From: Strigamia acuminata
Taxonomy: Eukaryota > Arthropoda > Chilopoda > Geophilomorpha > Linotaeniidae
Reading direction: 5' to 3'
DNA length: 64,000 bases
NCBI GenBank assembly: GCA_949358305.1
Contig: OX442318.1
Location: forward strand, 15,544,517-15,608,516
In this document: piece by piece, positions 9,759 through 19,832 of the stretch
Position numbering within the stretch: position 1 is the stretch's first letter
How the letters are laid out: each line of letters opens with the position of its first letter
Notes under the pieces: generated by a model
The model's database searches: none
Told to the model about the DNA's origin: nothing
What the model saw: only the letters and a program-made list of their open reading frames with translations
Made by a program: the position numbers and the translations under genes

Positions 9759-11089
9759 TAGTTTTCCTCTTCTTGTTGACCTTGTTGTGGGTTCTGCTTA
9801 GGATTAGGGTTAGTTTTACCACCCCCTTGTGTCCTTTTCTTCTTAAACCACCTTCTGTTGTTTGGGTTCCCTCTATTTTCTTGAGATTGTTGCTCCTGTG
9901 GCGCTGATGTGTTATGTTCACAACCATAACGATGCCAACATCCACATGAACGCGTTGTTGTCGGACTGCTATTTGACCGCTGTCTACCTCTGTTGTATCT
10001 ACCTCTAAAGTTCTGTCCGCGCTGCAATGCTGGAATATACCACTCGCCTTGTATGAATAATGGAACCAATTGTTGTGGCTCTACTGACTCACTTACGAGC
10101 TTTTGCTGTTTTAATTTGATATTTTCAGCTAATAACTCGGCGTAGCTTACTGGGGATCCCCCTGTTCCAGACAGTATACCTGTTGTCGTAGGGTTCACCT
10201 TTTCATCTACAACTTTTTTGAACATTGTGAGCAGTAGATCCGCTGGTTCTTCTGTTTTGTGACTTTCATACAATTTAAGTCTCTGTTCCATTTCTTCTAA
10301 CGTCGATGGAAATACCGTTATCATCATCTTCTGCATTGCAGGCTTCAAACCTTGGTAAACATAATTTATTTTCTGAGTTTCAGTCATTTCTGGTAGAATA
10401 AACGCACATTCGGCCAAGACTTTCTTCATGAAGGCATCTGCTGTACCCTCTTTGTGTTTCATGAAGTGGAGAGTATTGTAAACATTTTCTTGGCTTCTTC
10501 TAAATTTTTTCTCGATCTGTGGTTTCCAATCCGTCCATTTCCATGTCGGATTCTTCTTTAGTTGTTCCACAAACCATGCCAATCCATCAGTCTTTAAGGC
10601 TAATGCTAGATGTTTTACTCTCTCATCATCTGTTCCTATTGTAGCTTCATATGCCACAAGCCATTGGTCGATGTTGCCCTTTTCTGTATCATAAGTGACA
10701 ACAGGTCGCTTCTGCACTACCAAACTCTTCAGTAAGTCGGTCAATACGTCCGTTGGAGTCTGTGATGATGTCATTTTTGGAAAATTTGGTTCAATTGGTG
10801 TTGGAACTGGTTTAGTCTTTACTGGTGTAAATGTCTTTATTATTTCTTCTAAACCTTTTTGTGGAATTAATTTTATTAACGGAGTAGCGAAATCCAACTT
10901 CTGTAGGATTGATTGAGGTTGAGATCGGACTTCTTTATCTTCCTTCTGAGGTTCGGTGTCAGATTCGGATTTAGCGTTTTTACTTTTCCTAGTGGTGATA
11001 TTCTTCAAATTTGGCCCAGGTAACTGCAGATCCTGCAGATCCTGAAGGTTATCCAAGTTGAATTGTGACAATTTCACTAGCTTATCCAC
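9758..11089 (-). CDS. gag: Gypsy gag
   Basis: A 443-aa protein with a Retrotrans_gag-type capsid core (motifs WLVAYEATIG, WTDWKPQIEKKF) and a C-terminal arginine/glycine-rich tail (RGQNFRGRYNRGRQR). No canonical CCHC knuckle is visible. A short Cys/His cluster (SCGCWHRYGCEH) follows the RG-rich stretch and may act as a divergent nucleic-acid-binding element. The stop TAG (9758-9760) overlaps the first pol GTG. Capsid assembly and RNA packaging are the expected roles. Confidence 0.9.
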   Translation of the reverse strand: MDKLVKLSQFNLDNLQDLQDLQLPGPNLKNITTRKSKNAKSESDTEPQKEDKEVRSQPQSILQKLDFATPLIKLIPQKGLEEIIKTFTPVKTKPVPTPIEPNFPKMTSSQTPTDVLTDLLKSLVVQKRPVVTYDTEKGNIDQWLVAYEATIGTDDERVKHLALALKTDGLAWFVEQLKKNPTWKWTDWKPQIEKKFRRSQENVYNTLHFMKHKEGTADAFMKKVLAECAFILPEMTETQKINYVYQGLKPAMQKMMITVFPSTLEEMEQRLKLYESHKTEEPADLLLTMFKKVVDEKVNPTTTGILSGTGGSPVSYAELLAENIKLKQQKLVSESVEPQQLVPLFIQGEWYIPALQRGQNFRGRYNRGRQRSNSSPTTTRSCGCWHRYGCEHNTSAPQEQQSQENRGNPNNRRWFKKKRTQGGGKTNPNPKQNPQQGQQEEEN

Positions 11090-11633
11090 ACTGAAGCCTT
11101 ATATTGCACTTTTTTTATTCACTTCACTAGCACTAATCTCTCTCTGAACACTGAATACACTAACACGAATTCATTACCTGAAAACTTAAAGTGTTATTAG
11201 CATATAATACATAAATATTACACTCAAAATTATAAAGAAAATAATCCATCAATAACATTTCAAAACAATTTTTTCAATTCCTATAAATTCACAAAATTTC
11301 CTGTAAATAAATATCAAAATTAGTATTTATACACTATATATTTTATTTATTCTAAATATAACAATTGTAAATCAATTTATTAATCCCTAATCAACAATTA
11401 AACTCTATTTTCATTTCCAAAATGCAAATTATTTCACACAATGACATTAAATATTCAAGCTGTGACTTCACTTGTTTTTACCAACTCTGAGTCATTCAAG
11501 ATAATTGCTATAAAATCAGCAATTTTCACTAATTATTTCTAGATTTTTATTAAATTATTTTGGCAATTTTAATCCAATTTTAATGGGATTTTAAATCTAA
11601 ACGGGCTACAATCGAGACCGCATCTCCACCAGT
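11090..11633 (-). other. Gypsy 5' leader with primer-binding site
   Basis: About 544 bp between the 5' LTR and gag, AT-rich, no gene seen. The primer-binding site lies two bases from the LTR: on the minus strand it begins TGGTGGAGATGCGG at 11631 and continues GTCTCGATT, so it can pair with a tRNA ending in ...CATCTCCACCA. I did not assign the tRNA species. Confidence 0.78.
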
Positions 11634-12135
11634 TGTTACGTGGCTAAATGGGGATTGATTTAGTCCTACGTGACATGAAGTTAATCAAGAATGACACAGG
11701 GTTTTATATGTAAAATGCCTTTTGGCTTTATTATTCAAAGTCGGACATTTACTAATGTAAATGTTCGGTCAACAGCTCTTATTACATTTGTTCATTTATT
11801 AACCTAAAATATAAATCACTCATTCAAATCAAATAAATAACTAAATAAGGATGATGCTGTTGTCAATTCAATTCAGTTTAGAAAACCTAGTCCTGCCTGA
11901 CCGTCAACCGGCTGGCAGTAGTAGGTGAAGGTAACAGGTTGAGACTCAAAAGAGATCTGAGCTCTCTGGCTTAATCAACTCACTAAGTAAACTCCTATTC
12001 CCCCTATCAACTAAGTTGAACGGTCTGTGCATCTTATTAGGTGCACAGCGCCGTCTAGTGAGAATTCATTGTATTAAATGCCTAAACAGAGCGAGCAGAG
12101 CCAGCCGATACACGGTACGGCTCTACCGCGTAACA
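11634..12135 (-). repeat. Gypsy 5' LTR
   Basis: This 502-bp LTR matches 3135-3636. Promoter and R region are expected here, but I do not map a TATA box or start site with confidence. The outer side carries the second copy of the ATAT duplication (12136-12139). Confidence 0.93.
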
Positions 12136-14712
12136 ATATGAGTCTTCGAAAATTCGGACATGTTTGGACGCAAAAACTTGATTCCGTACAGGATCCCAAA
12201 CCCTGTAGCCCCTAGTTGATATTGCGTATCCAATGAGTGCTCCCGCCCAAGCCCTTCCTTCCAGTTTGCCCTTTCTGACCTGGGACGGGATATGTACAAA
12301 TGTCTTCGACCCAATACACTTGATGTGTCGCAAAGACAATTTCTTGCCGAAAAACACGGTATAGGGCACTTTTCCTCCAAGCCCTTCATGGGGGAATCGG
12401 TTCTTTAAGTAAACTATGGTCGTCGCTAATTCAGCCCAAAGGGGATAGGGGAAATCATTTTCCAACATTAAAGCTCTGACGCCACCGACAATGGTACGGT
12501 TTGCACGTTCTGCAACAGAATTCATTTCCGGGCTATATGTATTCGTACGAATACATTTCAAACCAATTTTGGATGTATAATCATCCCAATTCCGCGAAAT
12601 AAATTCTCCTCCATTATCAGTTTTAATGCATTTCACTTTCCGTGATGTCGTTCTTTCGACTTCCGTCAACCAACGTTTAAAATGGCCCAAAACTTCCCCT
12701 TTGGTCTTCATCGTTATGATCCACATATAACGTGAATAATCATCAACCAATATAAAGTAAAAATTAGCCCCACCCAAGGAAGTAGCTTGTGATGCCCCCC
12801 AAACATCCATGTGCACTAAATCTAATACTCCCTTAGTGGAAATGGTAATTATCGGGGGAAAACTCGCCCTAGTGCTCTTAGCACGGGCACATGCGTCACA
12901 AGTGGATAATTCTTTGTTAGACAAATTGATCCCAAAAACGTCCTCGGATTCGGTTAATTTAATAATGCCTTTAGCATTATGGTGGCCCATTCTGGAATGC
13001 CACGTGTCCATACTCTGGGATGTTTCTTTCTTTCTCATTTTGATCCCAGTATCCCCGCTTTTGTTAACTTTCGCAGTCGCATTAGCTTCGGGAACAATGG
13101 CAGGAGGTGTCTGAACCTCATTCACTGTTTTCTGTAAATTAATCGCCGCAGGCGCATTCGCTTTGGTTGGCTCGCTTACTTGCGTACTCAAATTAGATGC
13201 GGATTTTCCCATATCCGGCTTACATAAACTTTTTAGTAAAGCTGACTTAAAATCTAAAATGGTTAGTAGCGGTTGTACAAATTTTTCATCCTTCACGGAT
13301 GATTTGATTAAATCGAGGACAGCAGCTGTATCCTGTTGCGCAGTTAATGCAGCTGTGTTTACAGAATTAACCTCGACCCGGCAGTTGACTTTGTACAGCC
13401 TGTCGCTAGTCCGAACTGCCGAAATCAAAGGTTCCTCGATTTTATCTTTGAAAATACTCATTTTCCCATCTTTGACAATTGTGCACAACCCAGCCTCATC
13501 GGTGCGCCCGAGCGAAATAAGGTTTTTCCGAAAATTCGGTGCGAAGAATACATTCGTCAAAGTTATTTTCCTCGTTCTTTGTCCATAAAGCGAAGTGAGA
13601 ACGATGTTGCCCACACCTTCAATCTTCGATTTTCCTTCTCCTTGTAGAACGCTGAAGTTAGACAACGGTTTGAAGTTTGAAAACCAATTCCGGTTGAAGG
13701 AAAAGTGATCGGTCGCTCCCGTGTCCACGTACCACTGTGAATCGTAGTTTCCGTGCGACACAAGAGATAAGGGCACTGTGGACTTCTCTTCCGACACCGC
13801 AGAATACAAAGTGTAGGGCTCATCTGTATAGGGGTCCAGTTGTGTGAGATTTGCTCTCTGTGGACCCCCTCTGCCTCGTCCTTTGCCACGGGTGCCTCCA
13901 CGATTCAATTGGGCTGGCGAGCCAGCGCTGGCGGGGAAAGTCCCTTGCTGTTTCGGCGGCGATGGGCACTCCCTGGCGAAGTGTCCCGACCCACCGCAAG
14001 TAAAACATGTTCCACGCGAAGTTCCGGGGGAATTTGGGGTTTTTCCACGAGGTTTCCATTTCCCTTTAGTATAGAAAGCGGTAGTATTGTCTGCCAATCC
14101 AGGTGGGACGCCAAATTCATTGGTCTGTTCATAAAGGCGATTGTACTCGCCAAGTAAACGTTCTTTAACGTTTTTCGCTGTGAATTCCGTATCCGACCAG
14201 TGATACGCGGTCTGTTTCACAGCCTCGTATTGTGGGGGCAGAAGATCTAAATATTGGAATGCCTGGAATTCATCGGTGACCTCAATTTTAACGTCCTTCA
14301 GTTCGACGATTTTGCGGTCGACCCGCCCGGTGAAAACTAGCATTTCCTCATTATCTCGCAGTTTCATGTTGAGGAATTCACGTCGCAACCGAGCACGACG
14401 TGCCCTCGTCGTCGGTTGATAAGCGTCCTTTAGGGCTTCCCAAACTTTCGCAGCGGTGGGGCAGGCAACAGCTATCACTTGCTGCGGCTCGGCGCAACTC
14501 ATGCAGATAGTGGACATTGCCTTGTCCTCTCGAGCGTTAAACTCTCGCTTCTCTTTTGCAGTGGCTGTTGCAGCCAGTGGTGGCTCAGAGCCACTAACAT
14601 GTCCCCAAACGCCGTTGTATTTGAGCAATAACTGGACCTGCACGGACCAGGTGGCATAGTTCGTGCCATCGAGCTTTTTAATATCCTTGTAATCGTCGTG
14701 CTTTGAAGCCAT
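12136..14712 (-). CDS. Copia-D gag-PR-IN, N-terminal half, interrupted
   Basis: This is the 5' half of the Copia-D gag-pol. I take the ATG at 14712 (MASKHDDYKDIKKLDG) because the related Copia-C starts at the same place; a longer reading from 14736 adds eight unsupported residues. It contains a Retrotran_gag_2-type capsid region, CCHC knuckle CFTCGGSGHFAREC near residue 235, protease WYVDTGATDHF near 328, integrase finger (WHSRMGHHNAKG ... CDACARAK) from about 571, and catalytic core residues in HMDVWGAS, IKTDNGGEF and SVAERANRT. The frame runs into the gypsy LTR and stops artificially at 12082. Its continuation is 872-3134, and the frame is preserved once one ATAT copy is discounted. Confidence 0.93.
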
Positions 14713-15912
14713 CGCGACGACACCAGGAAAGTGCACAATAATAATTGGTTATGCACGGAGAGAACACAATTTCGGAATTTATTCCGCACACACACTTCAC
14801 AGGAGCACTTAATCACACAATGCACAATTGTCTCTAGTCCCAAAAACCAAAAAGGAAGGCGAAAATACAGTTTCAACCCGGGGAATCTCAATAAGTGAGA
14901 TTGGAAAACCTTGACTGGCAATCCACCAACTCTTCCGTCCGACCTCCTGGGGTCGCGGGATGGTTGGGGGCCCTGGATAAGCCCAGCCAAGAATACAGTG
15001 CTACGTGCCCGACTGGACGTAGGGTAGCACCGAATCTAACAAGGGACCAACAACAAAAACTTAAAACTAACAAAGTTTCACGACAATATCTAATTAAATA
15101 CACTTTTTCGTTGTTAAGTTGGGCGAATTGCGGGATCCGATCGTCGCAATCGCTTCCTCGTAGCGGTGAACGTCGGGTTGACGTTATTGGTGCACGGAAC
15201 TGGGGCCGACGTGCTACCACTTGCACACTTCCGTGCAAAAGTGGGGAAAAATAATCCAAAATCGTCGTTGCGCACGTCCGCGCCTTCGTGTAGCACACCG
15301 GGGTGCAAGCCACGGCTTTTCCGCTCCAAAATTAGTCGTGTACGTAGGCTTATACGTACACAGACACTCCAAATTGATTCCACCGTCGACAACGATGAAA
15401 ATCCAAACAAAAATGGCCGCTGGTGAGGATTTGTTCTTCACCGGCGATCCCACGATGATTTTCGTCCGTTTCGTGATGAAAAATCGTCGTTTCGGCGATT
15501 GAAGGCGCCGTTTCGCTGAGATACGCGTTGTCTCGTTGAAAATTGACGTTGTCTTGAAGAAACAACGTCGTGCGGGCGTGAATCGACCCGAAACACGCTC
15601 TGGTCGGCTGGCTACGCTGCCTGGGCGATCCAAGATGGCCGCCGCACAAAAATTTTCAAAGTCGACGATTTTGGTGTTTATTTCACACCGAAAAATTGCA
15701 AAAACACACAGCTTACGCTTGTAAATGTCCGAAATAATGTCCGCACACCCTGTCAATCCGTTTCAAGCGCGTTGGCGAGGTGAAACCCGTCCTGGTCGAT
15801 CGAGTCGCGTTTGCAGCGATGTCGAGCGACGTCTGGGCTATGTTCGGTCTCCAAAAATGCCGAAAATCCTTTACAAACTGGTTGGGCCGTCGTCAACCAT
15901 CCTCTGCTACCA
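14713..15912 (-). other. Copia-D 5' leader with initiator-Met primer-binding site
   Basis: About 1.2 kb between the 5' LTR and gag. The primer-binding site at 15901-15912 abuts the LTR and is TGGTAGCAGAGG on the minus strand, complementary to the animal initiator tRNA-Met 3' end. Several open frames (up to 180 aa on the sense strand) are not recognisable proteins and contain upstream ATGs. A structured RNA block lies at 14910-15030. Confidence 0.85.
14910..15030 (-). ncRNA. Structured leader RNA element, Copia-D copy
   Basis: On the minus strand two helices are visible. First, GTGCTAC/GTAGCAC (15024-15030 with 14998-15004), closing a loop with CCC and GGG that can extend the stem. Second, CTTGGCTGG/CCAGTCAAG (14983-14991 with 14910-14918), nine pairs including one G-U, closing 64 nt. 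The loop holds TCCCGCGACCCCAGG and GTCGGACGG, close to the Copia-A and Copia-B loop sequence although the stems differ. It lies 198 nt upstream of the gag ATG. Function unknown; packaging, dimerisation or translation control are options. Confidence 0.7.
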
Positions 15913-16394
15913 TATAAAGCGATTTCCTGGCCAAAACATCCGTTAGAAAGGAGTTGACAAGTGTCTAAACAGGTGCGCGACACCGACATGCGTGCGCCAT
16001 GTTTAATGTGACATAAAAGTGTACACGCTTCGAGGCTAACAACTGCACTCGAGAAAGATAGGATAAATCATTGTTGGATTTCAATGATTTGTCCTTTACA
16101 TTATAAAATAAAAGCAATGACATTCATAATCGATAACTAAGCAATAATAACAATACAGGACTCGTTCTTTTGAGCAGACGATGTTATCAGCGCATGCTGC
16201 TAAATGGAAATGTTCAACCGCGGTACAGAACCAGCATTAATAAAAATCGAGATCGATTGAACGCGACATCGAGACATTAAATAGCAGCACATTCATTACA
16301 CATATCCGGAAAGTGTGTAATGTAAATATTCACAAACTATACAATATGGCGACAAACAATCGAACACACAATATTTCCACCACAACTCAATATA
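15913..16394 (-). repeat. Copia-D inner LTR, shared by tandem copies
   Basis: A 482-bp LTR matching 375-856. On its left (minus-strand downstream) it abuts the primer-binding site, so it is the 5' LTR of Copia-D. On its right it abuts a polypurine tract and pol end, so it is also the 3' LTR of a second copy. A single LTR serving two internal regions marks a tandem array. Confidence 0.9.
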
Positions 16395-16409
16395 TCCCCC
16401 TTTGTTTGG

Positions 16410-18021
16410 TTATTTGCGCCTTACAAATAAATGCTCACACAAGGTGTTAAGTCTGGGCTTAGGTAACCATTTGGTCATCATATCGGCGACATTCAGGGCC
16501 CCTGGAATATGCTTAATAGCAAACGTTCCGCGCTCAAACCAGTCCCTGAGGAAATGAAGCTTTACGTCGATATGTTTATTTGCCCTATTCTCTATTCGGT
16601 TTTTGGCGTATTGTATCGCGGGCATACTGTCCGCGTACACGCATGGGGTGTTCCGATTGATGCTGAACATGATGTCGGCATCGTAAAGCCTCTCTAGCCA
16701 TATAATCTCCTTTACGCCATCGACCACGGCCAGAAATTCACTCTCCATGATCGATAACGCAGTCATTGACTGCTTATGGCAGTTCCACATGATCGGAACG
16801 CCACCCAAATAGACTATGTGACCCCCAAAGCTTCTCCTTTTGTCTGCATCGAGGGCAAACGACGCGTCGGTATACACAGTTAGATTATCATTTCGGCAAT
16901 TAGAAAGATTAATCATATAATCCGACGTATTTGCCAGATATCGCAAAATTTGCAATAACATACGAATGTGACGCGTCGAATGTTTCTCATTGTATTGTGA
17001 GAGGACAATGACCGAGAACAGGATGTCTGGCCTTGTCCTGCTCGCCAAGAACAAGAGGCTTCCCACTAAGTTGCGATAGGGGAAAGTGGAATCAACCCGC
17101 TCCTTTTCCGTCACGCCCTGAATAATCGTTCCTGGCGTCCCAGGTACTCTAATCCGAAGGCATGAGTCGACCCCATACAACTTACAAAGTTTTTCTATGT
17201 ATGCACTTTGATGGATCCTAACTTGGCCCCCAGACCTATCAAAGGCTATGCCTAACAAAAGGGTCACGGGACCCAAATCAACCGTGTCAAAGGATTCCCT
17301 AATCCATCGAACAACGCATTCCTCGACATAGTCATCCTTGGAGAAGAGAACTATGTCGTCCACGTAAAAGATAAGAATCGCGTCGTTGTCTAACGCATAA
17401 ACACAGTTAAGACCCAACAAAGGCACAAATCCCAGTTGGAGTAGACGGTCGTGGAGGGCTTGGTACCACATCCGTCCACTCTGATGTAGTCCATATAATG
17501 ACTTCAACAGCATCCAACACTTATGTTGGTTTTCGGCTGTTCTGTAGCCCTTGGGAATCTCCATGAATTGGACCTTATCAAGGTCCCCGTACAAGTACGC
17601 GGCCTTGATGTCAAGGTGGACATCTCTCCAACCTTTCAGTATCACCAAGGTACAGAAAAACACTATAACGAGGACGAAATTGACTACGGGGGAAAATACC
17701 TCCGTAAAGTCAATGCCCGGCCTCTGTTTGAAGCCTTGTGCTACCAAGCGAGCCCGGTAGCGCGCGACTGCACCCGACTGGTCCCTTTTCATTTTATAAA
17801 TCCATTTTGATCCCAAAAGCAACTCTCCTTCGGGCTTATCAATTTCTTTATAGACAGTTCGATCGTCGAAGATATCTGTCTCTTCTTTCATCGCCTTTTC
17901 CCAGTCCCGTTTATTGGTGTGCCTCATTGCCTCCTCGTAGGTATCAGGCTCTACGGCACAGAAACCGGCAAAAGGGAGTTCGGGTTCTTCACCCTCTAAG
18001 GTTTTGAAGTCAAAAAGATCT
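16410..18021 (-). pseudogene. Second Copia-D pol copy (RT-RNase H), 5'-truncated
   Basis: This is nearly identical to 872-2471: same RT box FYVDDIVLF, same RNase H, same stop. Two differences were seen: four extra residues (GFCA, 12 bp) before VEPDTYEEA, and S instead of R in the HQ-AYIEKL segment. Copia homology ends at about 18021 (after CAAAAAGATCTG). The ORF reads on to 18119, but those residues are unrelated flank. There is no gag, protease, integrase or outer LTR. It represents the 3' end of a neighbouring tandem copy. Confidence 0.9.
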
Positions 18022-19832
18022 GCTTGATGTTTTAGTGTGCTGATGTTCATCAGAGACGTGGGACGGCAAGAAACGAGCGTTTTTGGGCGTCCTTGGCATT
18101 TGGATACACATGAGCGCATTGGGATCGTGTCTGGGAGAGAAAGCGACTGGGAAACGTCTTGTTTGGCTTCCTAGCAAAGTCCCTACACTGAGTTGAAGGT
18201 GCCCTGTGCTGCTGTCATGCCTTGGTCGACCCTGGAAGTCTATTGGGCTCGTTTCTGCTCTCATTTACGGCAGTTAGCAACTGCTTGGCCGCCATTTTGG
18301 AGAGGAGCGGGTCTCTTTGTGTTTGAGCATTGTTGTAGTGAAAGTTACCTAGAACATAGCAAATTGGTTGGCATTAATTAACTTAATGATTTGGGAGTAT
18401 TTTAGAGACATTTTAGCTGTACATTTGTTAACTTCACTTAACTTTATATACAAGTGCAGATATGAGTTGTGATTAAGCTGTACTGCCATTGGTTGTTAAG
18501 TTTATCTCTGCTTTGTTAATTGTTAAGTCTATTTAGATTAAGTTTTTGCCTTGTTTTCATTGCTGTATTTTATCTAAATTTTAGTTATGTTTTAAGAGCA
18601 AATGTACATAGGATTTAAGCTATTTTTAGTTAAGTTTCAATTACGCCATTGTTTATTGTTACTAGGCGCGCTTGTTGCCAAGCGCACTGTTGTGTAGTGG
18701 GTTGCTAAAGAAGCAACTCAGTTGTTATCAGTTGTTAAGTATTAAAACCAGTTGATATTTTTCCTCCTTTTTTGGATAATTTATTCCTGGGTTTCTTTTA
18801 CTTCAATAAACATGATGACTTGTGAGTAGAGAGCTTTGCCTGCTCTCCTCCTCCCTGGGAGCACGGAATTTCTACCCAGCAGCTAAAGAGGTTTTGCCAA
18901 TCACTTCATCTAAATGCAGTTAGGCCTAGTTTCATGCAGTCAGGCCTAACCCTTCTTCAAGTTAGGCTTATGCTCAGAGAGAGGATTTCAACTTGTCTCT
19001 TCAACCATTATACAGTCTCGGGCGGTTTCCAGAGTTTGGTGACCAATTCGCCAGTTTTCCCTGTGAGATCCAAGGTTGTTTGCTACAGGGAGCTGTTTTT
19101 TGGTACCGTGATACCAGGATTTCATGCGCGTGTGTACAGCGCGCATGAAAAAGAGGTCATTCGGACGTTCAGCAAGTGATTCAAGTGGTTTGGTGCGTGC
19201 CAGTTGGTTCGTTTGTACGGCTGGTTCCGTGAGCGACCGGCATCAAGTGCGCACGCCAGAGAGTCACGTGAGAGCGGCCATTGACGTCCTGAGTCTGCCA
19301 AGTCAAACACAACGCAATGTGCAAGTTGAACAGCTACAGCCTGAAAGAAGAAGAACAGTTTTAGTTTTTAAAGTGTTTTTTTGGTGGGCTGTTTTTTGGG
19401 TTTTTTTGATGTGTCCCTTCTGGGGGGAGGGGAAGTGTGCATTTTCGTGTTTAAGTTAAAGTTTAAGTTTTTCTCCACTATAACTGCTTAGGCAGGGGAG
19501 ATTTAGATAGCCTAGTAGTTAAAAGAGTCTGCTTGACAGCTTAGAGTTTTTGGGTGTTGCATCACTCAAATCCTTAGGAATTTAGAGAGTTTAGCAGTTA
19601 ACAGGAATTAGTCTACTATAGGAATTAGAGACTGGGTGTTGCGCCACTCAGATCTTTAGTAGCATAGAGTTTACAGTGAGTCTGTCTGTATATCATTCAG
19701 ATCACTAGCGGTTTAGTTGAGCAGTTAGTGTATTTGGTCATTGTTTGTCCAAATATCACCTGCGTTTAGAGTTGTGTGTCTTTGGTTTTTGACTGACTGA
19801 TTGTCTTCACTTTCTGCCATTCCAGGTTTGAC
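18022..19832 (+). other. BEL element 5' LTR and leader (limits uncertain)
   Basis: About 1.8 kb with no gene, upstream of the BEL gag-pol. It contains an AATAAA-type signal near 18805 (TTCAATAAACATG) as expected of an LTR R region. A plausible LTR end lies near 19031 (GGTTTCCA), followed after five bases by TGGTGACCAATTCGCC (19037 on), a likely tRNA primer-binding site. The LTR start cannot be fixed because the 3' LTR is lost in the assembly gap. The first 100-300 bases after the truncated Copia-D copy may be flank. Some short open frames look non-coding. Confidence 0.6.

Larger units (their letters stand above)
3135..12135 (-). mobile_element. Gypsy (Ty3) retrotransposon with a Ulp1-like third ORF
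   Basis: A complete minus-strand element of 9001 bp. The 502-bp LTRs (3135-3636 and 11634-12135) show no difference on reading, begin TGTTACG and end CGTAACA. A 4-bp target duplication ATAT lies at 3131-3134 and 12136-12139. Gene order is gag, pol (PR-RT-RH-IN), then a separate ORF encoding a Ulp1/C48-like protease in the position where errantiviruses have env. It inserted into Copia-D pol. Identical LTRs, a clean duplication and open frames indicate a very recent insertion. Confidence 0.95.
375..16394 (-). mobile_element. Copia-D, Ty1/copia retrotransposon split by a gypsy insertion
   Basis: A complete minus-strand Ty1/copia element. The 482-bp LTRs at 375-856 and 15913-16394 appear identical. 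The primer-binding site at 15901-15912 reads TGGTAGCAGAGG on the minus strand, complementary to the 3' end of initiator tRNA-Met. A leader of about 1.2 kb is followed by a gag-pol frame starting at 14712 and a polypurine tract next to 857. The gag-pol frame is interrupted at 3135-12135 by a gypsy element. The LTRs end in TATA rather than TG...CA. The inner LTR is also attached to a second pol copy on its far side, so the element is part of a tandem array. Confidence 0.9.

Noticed and set aside
15214-15756. 180-aa and other overlapping ORFs in the Copia-D leader
   Set aside because: Overlapping frames on both strands of similar length, no recognisable domain; treated as untranslated leader.
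18010-18119. N-terminal extension of the second Copia-D pol ORF
   Set aside because: Residues beyond about 18021 do not match the Copia-D protein and come from unrelated flanking sequence.
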